A stretch of 64,000 nt of DNA, from contig NZ_SAIY01000008.1 of NCBI RefSeq assembly GCF_010560025.1, positions 1 through 64,000 of the forward strand. Direction: 5' to 3'. The notes under the pieces were generated by a model that made no database searches, was not told where the DNA came from, and saw only the letters and a list, made by a program, of their open reading frames with translations. Below are positions 1-8,697 of the stretch, piece by piece. This stretch comes from Verrucosispora sioxanthis. GTDB taxonomy: Bacteria; Actinomycetota; Actinomycetes; Mycobacteriales; Micromonosporaceae. The translations under genes were made by a program, and so were the position numbers. How positions within the stretch are numbered: the stretch's first letter is position 1; every line of letters begins with the position of its first letter.

Positions 1-1464
1 ACCGGATCAGCCTGCTCGAGTCGTACGCCGAGCAGGCCTACCTGGCCGGGATGGCGTCCGAGGGCCTGGAGCCGATCACCGCCGCTATCGCCGAGCGCGA
101 GCGGCTCGGGGACCCGTTCGCGCTCGGCGAAGCCCTGCGCCGGCTGTCCCGGCTGGCGTGGTGGAGCGCGCAGGCGGAGCAGGCGCGTGACGCCGCCGAT
201 CGAGCCGTACGGGTGCTCGCACCGCTCGGCCCGAGCCAGGCGCTCGGGATGGCATACAGCAATCTGGCGCAACTACACATGCTGTCGCACCGGATCCCGG
301 AGGCGGTCGAGTGGGGGGAGCGGGCACGGCGGCTCGCCGACCAGCTCGACGACCCGGCGACGTCGGTGCACGCCTCGATCAACATCGGCACGGCGCGGAT
401 GTTCGCCGACCACAATGCGGGCCGGGCCACTCTGCGGGCAGCGCACACCGCCGCGGCGCGCGCCGGACGCGTCGATGACGCCGCACGCGCACTGGTGAAC
501 CTGGCCACCTGCCATGAGCAGGTCGGCGACTACGCGACCGCCCATGCGGCGGCGGAGGAGGCGCTGCGGTACGCGGACACGCACGAGCTGGGTGGCTACG
601 TGCAGTACCTGCTCGGTGTCCGGGCGGTGCTGCGGGTCGGGCGGGGCGACTGGGACGGCGCGCTGTCCGACGCGGCCGAGTCGCTGGACCGGGCGAGCGT
701 GGCCAGCGTGGCGACCGTTCCCGCACTGGTCGCGAAGGGACGGGTCGACGCGGCGCGGGGCGGGGACGCGGCTGCGACCCTGACCCGGGCCGTTGCTGCC
801 GCGTCAGCCACCGGTGAACTTCAGCGGATGGCGCCGGTCTACGCCGCGTGGGCCGAGTTTCACCTGCTCAATGGCGGGGCCGAAGCGGCTGCTCGGCAGT
901 TACGTCCGGCGCTTCGGCTCGCGGTCGACCGGGGACACCCCTGGTTCGTCGACGAGCTCGCGTTCTGGCGGTGGCGGGCCACCAACGAACCGGCCTAAAC
1001 CGTCGTCGCGTCCACGCCCGCCGTGCGGCCGTACCGGCTGTTGATGAGCGGCGACTGGGGAGGAGCGGCCGCCGTGTGGCGGGCGCGCGGCGACGCGTAC
1101 CGCGCGGTCCAGGCGCTCACGTTCGGGGACCGCGCGGCGGCCGTGGCAGCGCTGCGCGAGTTGGACCGCCTGAACGCCGTACGACCGGCCCAGAGTCTGC
1201 GGCCGCGCTGCGCAGGCGCGGAGTGCCGGGGTGCCGCGCGGTCCACGGCCGGCGAGCGCCGCCAACGCCGCAGGGCTGACGCCACGTCAGGCCGAGGTGC
1301 TTGGACTGCTCGCGGAGGGCCTCACCAATGCCGAGATCGCCAGCCGGCTGACCCTGGCACCGAAGACCATCGAGCACCATGTGGCAGCCGTGCTCGACAA
1401 ACTCGGCGCGACCACGCGCGGCCAGGCGGTCGCCGCAGCACGGCGACGCGGCCTCGTCGGCTGA
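1..1464 (+). pseudogene. LAL/MalT-type LuxR-family ATPase regulator, 3' part, broken
   Basis: C-terminal half of a large LuxR-family (LAL) regulator whose ATPase part lies left of the window. The open frame to 998 encodes helical TPR-like repeats typical of the sensor region. After an in-frame TAA at 996-998 the same frame continues with family-like sequence (RPYRLLMSGDWGGAAAVW). Two apparent one-base losses in G runs, near 1199-1202 and 1227-1231, then move the frame twice before the LuxR helix-turn-helix (LTPRQAEVLGLLAEGLTNAE, ending at 1464). Each piece is conserved in its own frame, so decay is recent or the indels are sequence errors. The TAA is not explained by a single homopolymer change, which favours a genuine pseudogene. 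It would have bound DNA through its C-terminus; the ligand is unknown. Confidence 0.8.
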
Positions 1465-1514
1465 GCACACGATCCGGTGGGCCGCCCGACGGCTGCCCCC
1501 GGCGTAACGCCAAG

Positions 1515-1530
1515 TTAGGGGTAATCCCCC
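1515..1530. promoter_or_regulatory. Palindromic GGGGTAATCCCC element upstream of the AhpD-like gene
   Basis: TTAGGGGTAATCCCCC contains GGGG and CCCC arms around TAAT, ending 37 bases before the 1567 start. LuxR/NarL-type regulators often use GGGG/CCCC half-sites, and a LuxR-type regulator remnant lies just upstream. A regulatory role is inferred only. Confidence 0.3.
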
Positions 1531-1566
1531 AGGACGCGCCGACCGAAGGACCCTAGCGTCCGTCAC

Positions 1567-2109
1567 ATGACGCACCTGCGAACACCCGCCGAGTCGGCAC
1601 TCTACGCGGCGGAGGCCGACCGGCACGGCTACGTCCCGGCGTACGCGCGGGTCTTCGCGCTGGCGCCGCAGGCCTACCGGGCGTGGATCGGGCTCGGCGC
1701 GGCGGTGCGCGGCGGGATGGACGAGCGCCGCTACGAGTTGGTCACCGTGGCCGCGGCCAGCGCAATGGGGGCCCGCTACTGCGTGCTCGCACACGCGGCG
1801 GTGCTGCGTGACCGGCACCTCGGCGACACTCAGCTGCGCGCCGTGCTCACCGACCACCACGCTGCCGGGCTGGACGAAACCGAGGTGGCCGTCATGGACT
1901 TCGCGGCCCGGATCGCCACGGACCCGTCGTCGGCATCGGCCGAGGAGATCGAGTCGCTGCGCGGGCATGGGCTGTCCGAGACGGACATCTTCCAGGTCAT
2001 CCTGGTTGTCTGCGTGCGCCGCTTCTTCGCCGGAGCCCTGGCTGCGGCCGGCACCGTGCCCGATCCCGAGCTGGCACCCATCGCCGCCGTCGTAGCGGCC
2101 CGACCGTGA
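1567..2109 (+). CDS. Carboxymuconolactone decarboxylase / AhpD-like peroxidase-related protein
   Basis: A 180-aa alpha-helical protein of the CMD/AhpD superfamily, closest in style to the 'peroxidase-related' subgroup. The active-site helix reads ARYCVLAH (C72, H76). The usual CxxC pair is reduced to one cysteine, which is typical of this subgroup and argues against a classical AhpD disulfide-relay mechanism. Such proteins are cytosolic and linked to peroxide or alkyl-peroxide detoxification; the substrate here is unknown. ATG start at 1567. It is followed after 41 bases by a DsrE-like gene on the same strand, so the two probably form a short redox-related unit. Confidence 0.8.
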   Translation: MTHLRTPAESALYAAEADRHGYVPAYARVFALAPQAYRAWIGLGAAVRGGMDERRYELVTVAAASAMGARYCVLAHAAVLRDRHLGDTQLRAVLTDHHAAGLDETEVAVMDFAARIATDPSSASAEEIESLRGHGLSETDIFQVILVVCVRRFFAGALAAAGTVPDPELAPIAAVVAARP

Positions 2110-2150
2110 GTCCTGAACGACAGGATCCGAACGACAGACGGAAGGATGTC

Positions 2151-2516
2151 ATGGCGAACAAGGCAGTAGTCAGTCTCACCACCGGCCTGGAGGATCCCGA
2201 GCGGGTGACCGTCGCCTTCCTCGTGGCCGTCGGCGCGGCGGAGTCCGGTCGACCCACCCTCATGTTCCTGACCAAGGAGGCCGCTCGCCTCGCGCTCGAC
2301 GGTGTCGCCACCGCCGTCGCCTGCGCCGGCTGTCCACCCCTGGACAGCCTCGTCGCGCGATACGTCGCGGCGTCGGGCACGTTCCTGGTCTGCCCCATCT
2401 GCTTCGATGCGCGGGGCCTCGACAAGGGGCAGCTGATAGCCAACGCCGAGTTGGGCGGCACCGTACCCATGTGGCAGTGGATCGGCGACGACCCTGTCGC
2501 GACATTCAGCTACTGA
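2151..2516 (+). CDS. DsrE/DsrF-like family protein
   Basis: A 121-aa small alpha/beta protein resembling the DsrE/DsrF/peroxiredoxin-like fold: an early hydrophobic strand with TGLEDPERVTVAFLVAVGAA, then FLTKEAARLAL, and cysteines near C68, C71 and C91/C94 (VACAGCPP, FLVCPICFDARG). Such proteins handle sulfur or act as redox partners. I chose ATG 2151 because GGAAGG lies about 6 bases upstream; the open frame extends back to GTG 2106, which overlaps the previous stop and lacks family-like sequence. It is probably co-transcribed with the AhpD-like gene. The exact role is unknown. Confidence 0.72.
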   Translation: MANKAVVSLTTGLEDPERVTVAFLVAVGAAESGRPTLMFLTKEAARLALDGVATAVACAGCPPLDSLVARYVAASGTFLVCPICFDARGLDKGQLIANAELGGTVPMWQWIGDDPVATFSY

Positions 2517-2569
2517 CCGGTCCAAAGTCGGGTGCGAGCGGGCCCGCACGAACGGTAGGTTCCCGACCC

Positions 2570-3028
2570 ATGACCTCGGACGCTTTCGTACCAGCCGGCT
2601 TCGCTGCACCGACGTCGCTGGTCACCGACCGGTTCCGCCTCGAACCGCTGGGCCCGCAGCACAACGTGGCGGATCACGCCGCGTGGATGTCGAGCATCGA
2701 GCACATCCGTGCCACGCCTGGTTACCCGGACGGCAACTGGCCGCCGCCGAGCGGCATGTCGCTGGAGAAGAACCTTGCCGATCTGCGCCGTCATGCCGAC
2801 GACTTCGTCAACGGCACCGGGTTCACCTTCACCGTCCTCGACCCGGGCAACGGCGACGTCATCGGTTGCGTCTACCTCTACCCGTCAGCCTCGGCGGAGT
2901 ACGACGTGACCGTCCAGTCCTGGGTGCGGGCCGACCGCGCAGAGCTGGACGTACCGCTCGCCACCGCCGTCGCGGACTGGATCGCCACCGACTGGCCCTG
3001 GGAGCGCCCGGACCGGTGCGGCCGTTGA
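2570..3028 (+). CDS. GNAT-family N-acetyltransferase
   Basis: A 152-aa GCN5-related acetyltransferase-like protein. It begins FVPAGFAAPTSLVTDRFRLE and carries the central strands FTFTVLDPGNGDVIGCVYLY and the C-terminal helix region ATAVADWIATDWPWERP. These proteins transfer acetyl from acetyl-CoA to amines; the acceptor cannot be read from sequence. ATG 2570 is preferred over upstream in-frame codons because conservation-like sequence begins there. It lies 53 bases after the DsrE-like gene and could share its transcript. The open frame is intact and of normal length for a short GNAT. Confidence 0.7.
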   Translation: MTSDAFVPAGFAAPTSLVTDRFRLEPLGPQHNVADHAAWMSSIEHIRATPGYPDGNWPPPSGMSLEKNLADLRRHADDFVNGTGFTFTVLDPGNGDVIGCVYLYPSASAEYDVTVQSWVRADRAELDVPLATAVADWIATDWPWERPDRCGR

Positions 3029-3157
3029 CGGCCATTCAGGTGGTCGGGCGAGGCGTTCCAGCTGTCCACCTACCAGATGCCTGTCGAACATCGGGGCCGG
3101 GAGGAAGTCCAGGCGGCAGCGCGTGAGGAGGAGGCGATGCTGCCGGGGCTCCGAACG

Positions 3158-3751
3158 CTAGGACGGCTCCCAGTCACGGCTGCGGCCGGTGAGACCGAGA
3201 ACCTGATCGAGCAGCGGAGCGTCGTCGGGCTGGGCGATCGACGGGCCGAACAGGCCGGGCGTGCCGTCGCTGCTGGCCTGCTGGGAGACGAGGCGGTGGA
3301 CCGTCTCCAGGGTCCGGTCGTCGACGTCGTACGGCTGCCCGGTCGCGCGGGCGAGATCCCAACCGTGCACGACCAGTTCGTCAAGCGCGACGACGCCCAT
3401 GATCTCGGCCGGCAGCCGCACCCCGGCAACGGCGGTCTCGCCCGTCCAGGCGGCCGGCTCGCGCCAGGCGGCAACCAACTCGTCGAGTTGCCCCGGCAGT
3501 AGCTTGCGCCACTGCGGGTCGAGCTGGTCAGCCGAGGGCTCACCCGGACCGTCCGGTGCGGGATCCGGTCCCTTCTCGGCAGCCGTCCGGAACGCGAGTG
3601 TCAGCCCCATGAGATGGTCGAGCAGATCACCGACCGTCCAGCCGGCACACGGAGTGGGATCGGGAAGCTGGTCGTCGGTGACCCCGGGCAGCAGCGCCTG
3701 CAACGCGCGGGCTGCGGGCGCGAGATCCGGGCTGCCGGCACTGTCGATCAT
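3158..3751 (-). CDS. TIGR03086-type mycothiol-dependent (maleylpyruvate isomerase-like/DinB) protein
   Basis: A 197-aa four-helix-bundle protein of the TIGR03086/mycothiol maleylpyruvate isomerase-like group. The N-terminal motif DPTPCAGWTVGDLLDHLMG supplies a metal-ligand type histidine; a second conserved segment is VALDELVVHGWDLARATG, followed by the FGP segment GLFGPSIAQP. Members are actinobacterial, cytosolic, and may use mycothiol as cofactor; most have no known reaction. It is a single gene, convergent with the GNAT gene and followed on the same strand by the AraC gene's 3' end. Sequence between 3029 and 3157 shows no convincing gene. Confidence 0.78.
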   Translation of the reverse strand: MIDSAGSPDLAPAARALQALLPGVTDDQLPDPTPCAGWTVGDLLDHLMGLTLAFRTAAEKGPDPAPDGPGEPSADQLDPQWRKLLPGQLDELVAAWREPAAWTGETAVAGVRLPAEIMGVVALDELVVHGWDLARATGQPYDVDDRTLETVHRLVSQQASSDGTPGLFGPSIAQPDDAPLLDQVLGLTGRSRDWEPS

Positions 3752-3820
3752 CTCTCCTCCTTCGTCGCGAACTCTGCCGCACGCTACGCGGCGGGACCGA
3801 CAGAACTGTCCGACGGCCGG

Positions 3821-4801
3821 TCAGGAGGTGCCGGGGGTGGCGTGGCGCCACTGGGACGGGGTGACCCCGTGTTCGACTCGGAAGCGTTTGATGAAGTAGC
3901 TGACGTCGGGGTACCCGCTGCGGCGGCTGATCGTCGCCACGGTCAGGTCGGTGTCGCTGAGCAGCAGGCGGGCCTGCTGCATGCGACGCTGCGCGAGCCA
4001 CTGCTGAACGGTCCGGCCGGTCCTGCGGCGTACCACGGTGGTGAGATGCCCGGCCGTGAGTGCCAGTTCGGCGGCGACGTCCGCGAGTGAGATGGGCTCG
4101 TGGTAACGCCGCTCGATGATGTCGAAGACGGCCGCGAGCAGCGGCTCCTCCGCCGACCGCAGCTGGTCGGCGACCCCGGCCGGCAACCGGGCGGCGGCCA
4201 CCAGCAACAGGGTCAGGTGGGCGAGGGCGGCCTCCTGGTGACCGTCGCGCCGGGCGCGCAACTCGGTGTCGAGCGAGACGAAGCGCTCGACCCAGCCCGC
4301 CCGGTCGGACGGCGGGACGCGCAGCCGCTGGGCCCGGTCGGTGCCGTGGGCGAACGGGAGGAGCAACGGGTGCGACCGCCACGACGCGTAGGCGCCCGAC
4401 CTTCCGGGCCGCACCACGTCGGTCGGGAACCACACCGCCCATCCGTCGGTGACCGTGGTCTCGATCGGGTCGAGGAAGGAGACGACCTGCCCCGGTGCGA
4501 TGACGAACAGATCCCCGTCGGTCACCGTCCACCTGCGGCCGTCGATCACCAGCCTGCCGTCGGCGCGGTGCGCGTAGCACAGCACCAGGAAGTCGTGGGT
4601 GTGCGCGCCGCCGGCGGCCGGGCCCGTGACCGGCGAGCCCGGTGCGAGGCGGGCCACGGCCACCGGGGCGAGGCCGGCCACCCGGTCGAACCCGATGACC
4701 GGCACGCCCTGCCCGGTCACCCCGACGGCGCGCGCCGCCGGAACCGAACTTTGTCGCATCCGGTCCACAGTTACGCCATTGTCCACGGTGTCGCGCTCCA
4801 T
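3821..4801 (-). CDS. AraC-family transcriptional regulator
   Basis: About 326 aa. An N-terminal cupin-like sensor domain (HDFLVLCYAHRADGRLVIDG, then GDLFVIAPGQVVSF) is followed by a double helix-turn-helix AraC domain near the C-terminus (ISLADVAAELALTAGHLTTV and SRRSGYPDVSYFIKRFRVEH). It probably binds a small effector and controls the divergent methyltransferase. The start is placed at ATG 4801 (another candidate is 4759); the longer frame to 4963 would run through the neighbouring gene. The 45-base intergenic gap means its operator must overlap both promoters. Confidence 0.82.
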   Translation of the reverse strand: MERDTVDNGVTVDRMRQSSVPAARAVGVTGQGVPVIGFDRVAGLAPVAVARLAPGSPVTGPAAGGAHTHDFLVLCYAHRADGRLVIDGRRWTVTDGDLFVIAPGQVVSFLDPIETTVTDGWAVWFPTDVVRPGRSGAYASWRSHPLLLPFAHGTDRAQRLRVPPSDRAGWVERFVSLDTELRARRDGHQEAALAHLTLLLVAAARLPAGVADQLRSAEEPLLAAVFDIIERRYHEPISLADVAAELALTAGHLTTVVRRRTGRTVQQWLAQRRMQQARLLLSDTDLTVATISRRSGYPDVSYFIKRFRVEHGVTPSQWRHATPGTS

Positions 4802-4846
4802 GACGCTGAGAGTACGACCAAACTTCATCTGATATCGGAGCCGCAC

Positions 4847-5496
4847 ATGACCGGACAGTCCCATCACACCGACGCGCAGCAGTACCTGCCCGGCATGGGT
4901 AAGCACTGGCTGCTTCCGCTCTACGATCCGTTCTCCCGCCTCGCCGGTATCGGGCGCATCCACGGACAGCTGATGGACCGGGCGAACCTCCGGTCCGACC
5001 AGCGGATCCTGGAGATCGGCTGCGGTACCGGCAACCTGCTGACCGCGCTCGGGCGTCGCCTGCGGGACATCGACGCGCTGGGCATCGACCCGGACCCCGC
5101 CGCGCTGCGCCGGGCCCGCCGCAAGGCCGCCCGGTACGGGCTGCCGATCCGGTACGAGCAGGCGTTCGCCGGCGCGTTGCCGCTACCCGACGACAGCGTC
5201 GACCGGGTGCTGTCCGCGTTCATGCTGCACCACCTGGACGACGACGAGCGCGCCCGGGCGCTACGGAGGCCAGGCGGGTGCTGCGCAGCGGCGGTGAGCT
5301 GCACGTGCTCGACATCGACGGCACCCCCTCCGGGCGGGGCGGCGCGGCGGCGCACCGCAACGCCCGGGTGGCCGCCAGCCTTCCCGAGCGGGTGCTGGCC
5401 GCGCTCGCCGACACCGGCCTGACCGGCGTGGCGAGGAACGGCGGAGGTAAGGCGTGGTTCGGCCGCTTCGCCTGCTACCGCGCCGAGGCACCCTGA
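4847..5496 (+). pseudogene. Class I SAM-dependent methyltransferase, one-base frameshift
   Basis: The N-terminal part contains the SAM-binding motif LEIGCGTGNLL and the acidic loop GIDPDP, followed by LSAFMLHHLDDDERARAL. Near 5264-5268 the frame breaks: CTACGGAGGCC is read where CTACGGGAGGCC would continue the protein as REARRVLRSGGELHVLDIDG into the frame that ends at 5496. Restoring one G in the G run gives a normal protein of about 216 aa. The start ATG 4847 has GGAG at 4837-4840. The methyl acceptor is unknown. It is divergent from the AraC regulator, its likely controller. Either the gene was inactivated very recently or the base is a sequence error. Confidence 0.8.
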
Positions 5497-5533
5497 GCCG
5501 GACGACACCGGCCGGCACCGCAGGCCGGCTCAG
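5493..5533. terminator. Bidirectional terminator between convergent methyltransferase and GH67 genes
   Basis: CTGAGCCGG (5493-5501) pairs perfectly with CCGGCTCAG (5525-5533). The stem contains the stop codons of both convergent genes. There is no T tract, as usual for high-GC actinobacteria. Confidence 0.6.
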
Positions 5534-7587
5534 TGCAGGGGCCGGCCGTGCGCGTCGGGTACCCCGGACTTGCGGTGGAAGTACGCGTTGATCTGGTCGC
5601 GCCACTCCCGCGCACAGCGCAGCTGCTCGTCGAGCCGCTCGGTCACCCGGGCGTGCACCGCCGCGTCCACCAGGCCGACCAGCGACGTCCACCGCAGGCG
5701 GGCCGCCTCCACCTCCGCCACCCCGTCGAAATGGGTGTCGTAGATGTGCTGGATGACGGTGCGACCGCTGTGCAGCACGTGCTCGTACGGCACGTGGTGG
5801 AAGAAGAGCAGCACCTCGTCGGGGCAGGTCTCCGGGGATTCGTACACCCGGGACCACGGCCGCGGGTACTGGCCGGTGAACCCGGTGCCGCTGGCCCGGC
5901 TACGGTCCACGCCCACACCGTCGCGATCGGCGAAATGGTACGTGCCCCACCGGCTGTACTCGTATCCGTCGACGTCGGGGCCGTAGTGCAGGCCCGGTCG
6001 CACCATGAATCCCACGCCCAGCGGAGCGGTGTAGCGCTCGTAGGTGCGCCACGAGTCGTCCATGATCTCGTGCAGGGTGCGGCGGAGCAGGTCCGGGTCG
6101 GCGGTGGTGTCCGGATGGAACGTCAGCTCGATCCACTCGTCGAGCAGCTCCGCCGGTCGCATTCGCGGATCCCAGGCCAGCCGGCCGAAGGCGTACAGGT
6201 TGGCCTGGGCCAGCGGATGTCCGGTCCAGAACGGGTCGTCGCCCACGTTGGAGACGGCGACCAGGCCGCCGCCGTCGGCGGCCACACCGGCGACGGTGTG
6301 TCCGTCGTCGCCCCAGCCGAACCGCAGCACCTCGCTCCACCAGGGGGCCAGGTAGCACACGTGCCGCTGCTGGCCGGTGTACTCCTGCGTCACCTGGAAC
6401 TCCACCGCCATCCGGGTGCCGGGCATCGCGGTGATCACCGGGGAGACGGGCTCCCGGGTCTGGAAGTCCATCGGGCCGTGTTTGACCTGCACGATGACGT
6501 TGTCCCGGAAGCGGCCGTCGAGCGGGGCGAAGTGGTCGAACGCGGCCCGGGCCCGGTCGGTGGAGCGGTCCCGCCAGTCCTGCCGGTGGTTGTAGACGAA
6601 GGCCCGCCAGTGCACCACACCGCCGTGCGGAGCCAACGCCTCGGCGAGCAGGTTCGCCCCGTCGGCGTGGTCGCGACCGTAGCTGAACGGGCCCGGTTGT
6701 CCCTCCGAGTCGGCCTTGACCACGTAGCCGCCGAAGTCGGGGATGCGGGCGTACACCGCTGCCGTGGTCCCGGCCCACCAGGCCCGCACCGCGTCGTCGA
6801 GGGGGTCGGCGGTGGGCAGGCCGGCGAGGACGACGGGCGCCGCGAAGGTGACCGACAGGTGCACCCGGATGCCGTACGGGCGGAACTCGTCGGCGATCTC
6901 GGCGACGTCGTCGAGCCGCTCGGTGAGCAGCCGCGCCTCGGTGGCGTGGACGTTGACGTTGTTCACCGCCACCGCGTTGATCCCACACGCGGCCAGCAGT
7001 CGCGCGTACGCGCGCACCCGGGCCCGGTCGCGGCGGGGGTGGCCGGCCTGCCAGAAGATCGACCCACCGGCGTAGCCGCGTTCGACCTGCCCCATCACCG
7101 GGTGCACGTCGACGTTGTCCCAGTGGTCGAGCATGCGACGGCGCATCGCGGGACGGTGCGACCGTGCCGCCTGCGGCGCGCCGAACGCCGACTCGCCGAG
7201 GCGGGTCAGGTGGAACAGCCCGTAGAGCAGCCCGGCCGGTTGGTCGGCGAGCAGCACCGTGACCTCGCCGTGGCGGGCCAGGGCGTAGCCTTCCGGGCCG
7301 AGCGGCCCCGCACCGGCCGCGTCGACCTCGGCAAGGGCGGCGACCAGTTCGGCCGGGACGCCGTCGCCGACGGCCGGGACCAGGGCGAGCACCAGGCTCG
7401 GCGGTGGCCCCTCCGCCTCTCGCCGGACGCTGCCGCCGTGTTCGGCGCAGGCCCGCTCGACCTCGGTGACGACCGTGTCGACGAGCCCTCCGTCACCGAG
7501 TACGAGGCAGTGCCGGGAGCCGATCGCGCGAAACGCCTCGGGCGGCAACCAGGCGGGGTGGACGTCGGTCGGGGCGGGGGCGGTCAT
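5530..7587 (-). CDS. GH67 alpha-glucuronidase
   Basis: About 685 aa, the normal size of GH67 alpha-glucuronidases (EC 3.2.1.139). These release 4-O-methyl-glucuronic acid from xylo-oligosaccharides. Family segments visible include MRRRMLDHWDNVDVHPVMGQ, ERGYAGGSIFWQ, DSEGQPGPFSYGRDHADGAN (acidic active-site region), IVQVKHGPMDFQ and GVGFMVRPGLHYGPD. There is no signal peptide, so it probably acts in the cytoplasm on imported aldouronic acids. I place the start at ATG 7587, immediately downstream of a good promoter; the upstream in-frame extension to 7659 would include promoter sequence. Functionally it fits the xylobiose-type importer at 20.9-24.1 kb. Confidence 0.9.
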   Translation of the reverse strand: MTAPAPTDVHPAWLPPEAFRAIGSRHCLVLGDGGLVDTVVTEVERACAEHGGSVRREAEGPPPSLVLALVPAVGDGVPAELVAALAEVDAAGAGPLGPEGYALARHGEVTVLLADQPAGLLYGLFHLTRLGESAFGAPQAARSHRPAMRRRMLDHWDNVDVHPVMGQVERGYAGGSIFWQAGHPRRDRARVRAYARLLAACGINAVAVNNVNVHATEARLLTERLDDVAEIADEFRPYGIRVHLSVTFAAPVVLAGLPTADPLDDAVRAWWAGTTAAVYARIPDFGGYVVKADSEGQPGPFSYGRDHADGANLLAEALAPHGGVVHWRAFVYNHRQDWRDRSTDRARAAFDHFAPLDGRFRDNVIVQVKHGPMDFQTREPVSPVITAMPGTRMAVEFQVTQEYTGQQRHVCYLAPWWSEVLRFGWGDDGHTVAGVAADGGGLVAVSNVGDDPFWTGHPLAQANLYAFGRLAWDPRMRPAELLDEWIELTFHPDTTADPDLLRRTLHEIMDDSWRTYERYTAPLGVGFMVRPGLHYGPDVDGYEYSRWGTYHFADRDGVGVDRSRASGTGFTGQYPRPWSRVYESPETCPDEVLLFFHHVPYEHVLHSGRTVIQHIYDTHFDGVAEVEAARLRWTSLVGLVDAAVHARVTERLDEQLRCAREWRDQINAYFHRKSGVPDAHGRPLH

Positions 7588-7594
7588 CGCGCAG

Positions 7595-7642
7595 ATCGTA
7601 ACGTTCCCACCAAACACGTCAAGATACTTCCGGAAGTTCCGG
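7595..7642 (-). promoter_or_regulatory. Promoter and palindromic operator of the GH67 gene (leaderless transcript likely)
   Basis: On the minus strand: -35 TTGACG (7622-7617), 16-base spacer, -10 TACGAT (7600-7595), with the ATG at 7587 about where transcription should start. Just upstream of the -35 is a perfect 12-bp palindrome, ACTTCCGGAAGT (7626-7637). The overlapping CGGAAGTTCCGG (7631-7642) matches 11 of 12 bases at 20633-20644 upstream of the importer operon. Confidence 0.55.
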
Positions 7643-7643
7643 C

Positions 7644-7680
7644 AGCCGGTGGGCACCACCGCGCGGGGTGCCCACCGGCT
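7644..7680 (-). terminator. Strong hairpin terminator after the AraC-GyrI gene
   Basis: Perfect 14-bp stem AGCCGGTGGGCACC (7644-7657) with GGTGCCCACCGGCT (7667-7680) and a 9-base loop. It lies 16 bases beyond the stop of the leftward AraC-GyrI gene and isolates it from the GH67 promoter. Confidence 0.75.
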
Positions 7681-7695
7681 CTTCGATCAGCCCCG

Positions 7696-8565
7696 TCAGG
7701 CCGGCTCGACGGGCAGCCACAGCTCGCAGGTGGCGGTGCTGAAGTCGGCCGCGCGGTCGAGGATCGCGACGATCGACGGGCCCGGCCGCAGCCGCCACGG
7801 GTTCGACGGGAACCATTCGGCCGCGGTCGCGGCCCAGGTCTGCTGCAGGGTCTGCGGGTACGCTCCGGCGGTCCGGAAGACCGCCCACGTGCCGGCCGGC
7901 GCCGCGATGCTGTCCAGGTCCTCGGGCACCGTGGTGTCGCCGGTGACGGCGACCCCGTGCAGGTAGGTCAGCTCGGTGCCCTCGACGGCGTCGGGAGCGA
8001 CGTCGTCGGTGACCTGGAGCAGACCGGCCGGCTCGGTGTCACCGAGTTCCTTGAGCCGCTGGTGCTCCTCGGCCGGCAGGCCGGTGACGTGCCGCTGGAC
8101 GTGCGGGTTGACGCCGTGGTGGATGAGCGGAACCCGGGCGGCGTGTCCGATGAGCCGGAACGCGGGGCGCTCGACGATGCGGGTGTCCATGGGGACGCTC
8201 CCTTCGACGGTCAGGCGGAACCTGAGCTGTGGCTGGGTACGAAGGGGGCCTCCGTCACGGCGTACCTCACCGGGGCCGACACCGTGGACGGCCCGGAACG
8301 CGCGTCCGAACGCCTCCGTGGAGCCGTACCCGTACCGCACCGCGATGCCGAGCAGGTCGTCCTCGCCGCGGACGACGTCGGCTGCGGCGACGGTCATCCG
8401 CCGCCGGCGCACGTACTCCGACAGCGGCATGCCGGCCAGTGAGGAGAACATCCGACGCAGGTGGTACTCGGTCGTGCCGAGTGCCCGAGCCGCCCCGGTG
8501 ACGTCGAGTTCCTCGGTGAGGTGCTCCTCGACGAGATCGACGAGCCGGTTGAGTGCCGAGATCAT
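7696..8565 (-). CDS. AraC-type HTH protein with GyrI-like effector domain
   Basis: About 289 aa. The N-terminal AraC helix-turn-helix pair (LDVTGAARALGTTEYHLRRM, then VRYGYGSTEAFGRAFRAVHG) is followed by a GyrI-like/AraC_E_bind domain beginning TRIVERPAFRLIGHAARVP and ending TCELWLPVEPA. This architecture (Rob/SoxS-BmrR type) senses amphipathic small molecules and usually controls efflux or stress genes. ATG 8565 is preceded by AAGGGGGG, a clear ribosome binding site; upstream codons in frame are low quality. It is transcribed alone, with a strong terminator downstream. Its targets cannot be seen here. Confidence 0.85.
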   Translation of the reverse strand: MISALNRLVDLVEEHLTEELDVTGAARALGTTEYHLRRMFSSLAGMPLSEYVRRRRMTVAAADVVRGEDDLLGIAVRYGYGSTEAFGRAFRAVHGVGPGEVRRDGGPLRTQPQLRFRLTVEGSVPMDTRIVERPAFRLIGHAARVPLIHHGVNPHVQRHVTGLPAEEHQRLKELGDTEPAGLLQVTDDVAPDAVEGTELTYLHGVAVTGDTTVPEDLDSIAAPAGTWAVFRTAGAYPQTLQQTWAATAAEWFPSNPWRLRPGPSIVAILDRAADFSTATCELWLPVEPA

Positions 8566-8697
8566 GGGACCCCCCCTTCGAGATCCAGCCTGGCCCGTCC
8601 GCCCAGCCAGTGCCCGATCGTTCTGGCCCGATCCGATCACGCGGGGAGCGGGTGGCGAGGCTCGACGCACCGGCACCCGAGGCGACCCACGTCGCAG

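Noticed and set aside
3077..3502. Rightward frame with protein-like start (residues around MPVEHRGREEVQ)
   Set aside because: Only the first 40 or so codons look protein-like; the rest is antisense to the TIGR03086 gene. Possibly a short gene remnant, but not enough to call.
5533..8442. 969-codon rightward open frame
   Set aside because: Exact shadow of the GH67 and AraC-GyrI genes; composition typical of antisense frames in high-GC DNA (rich in V, G, H, R, P).
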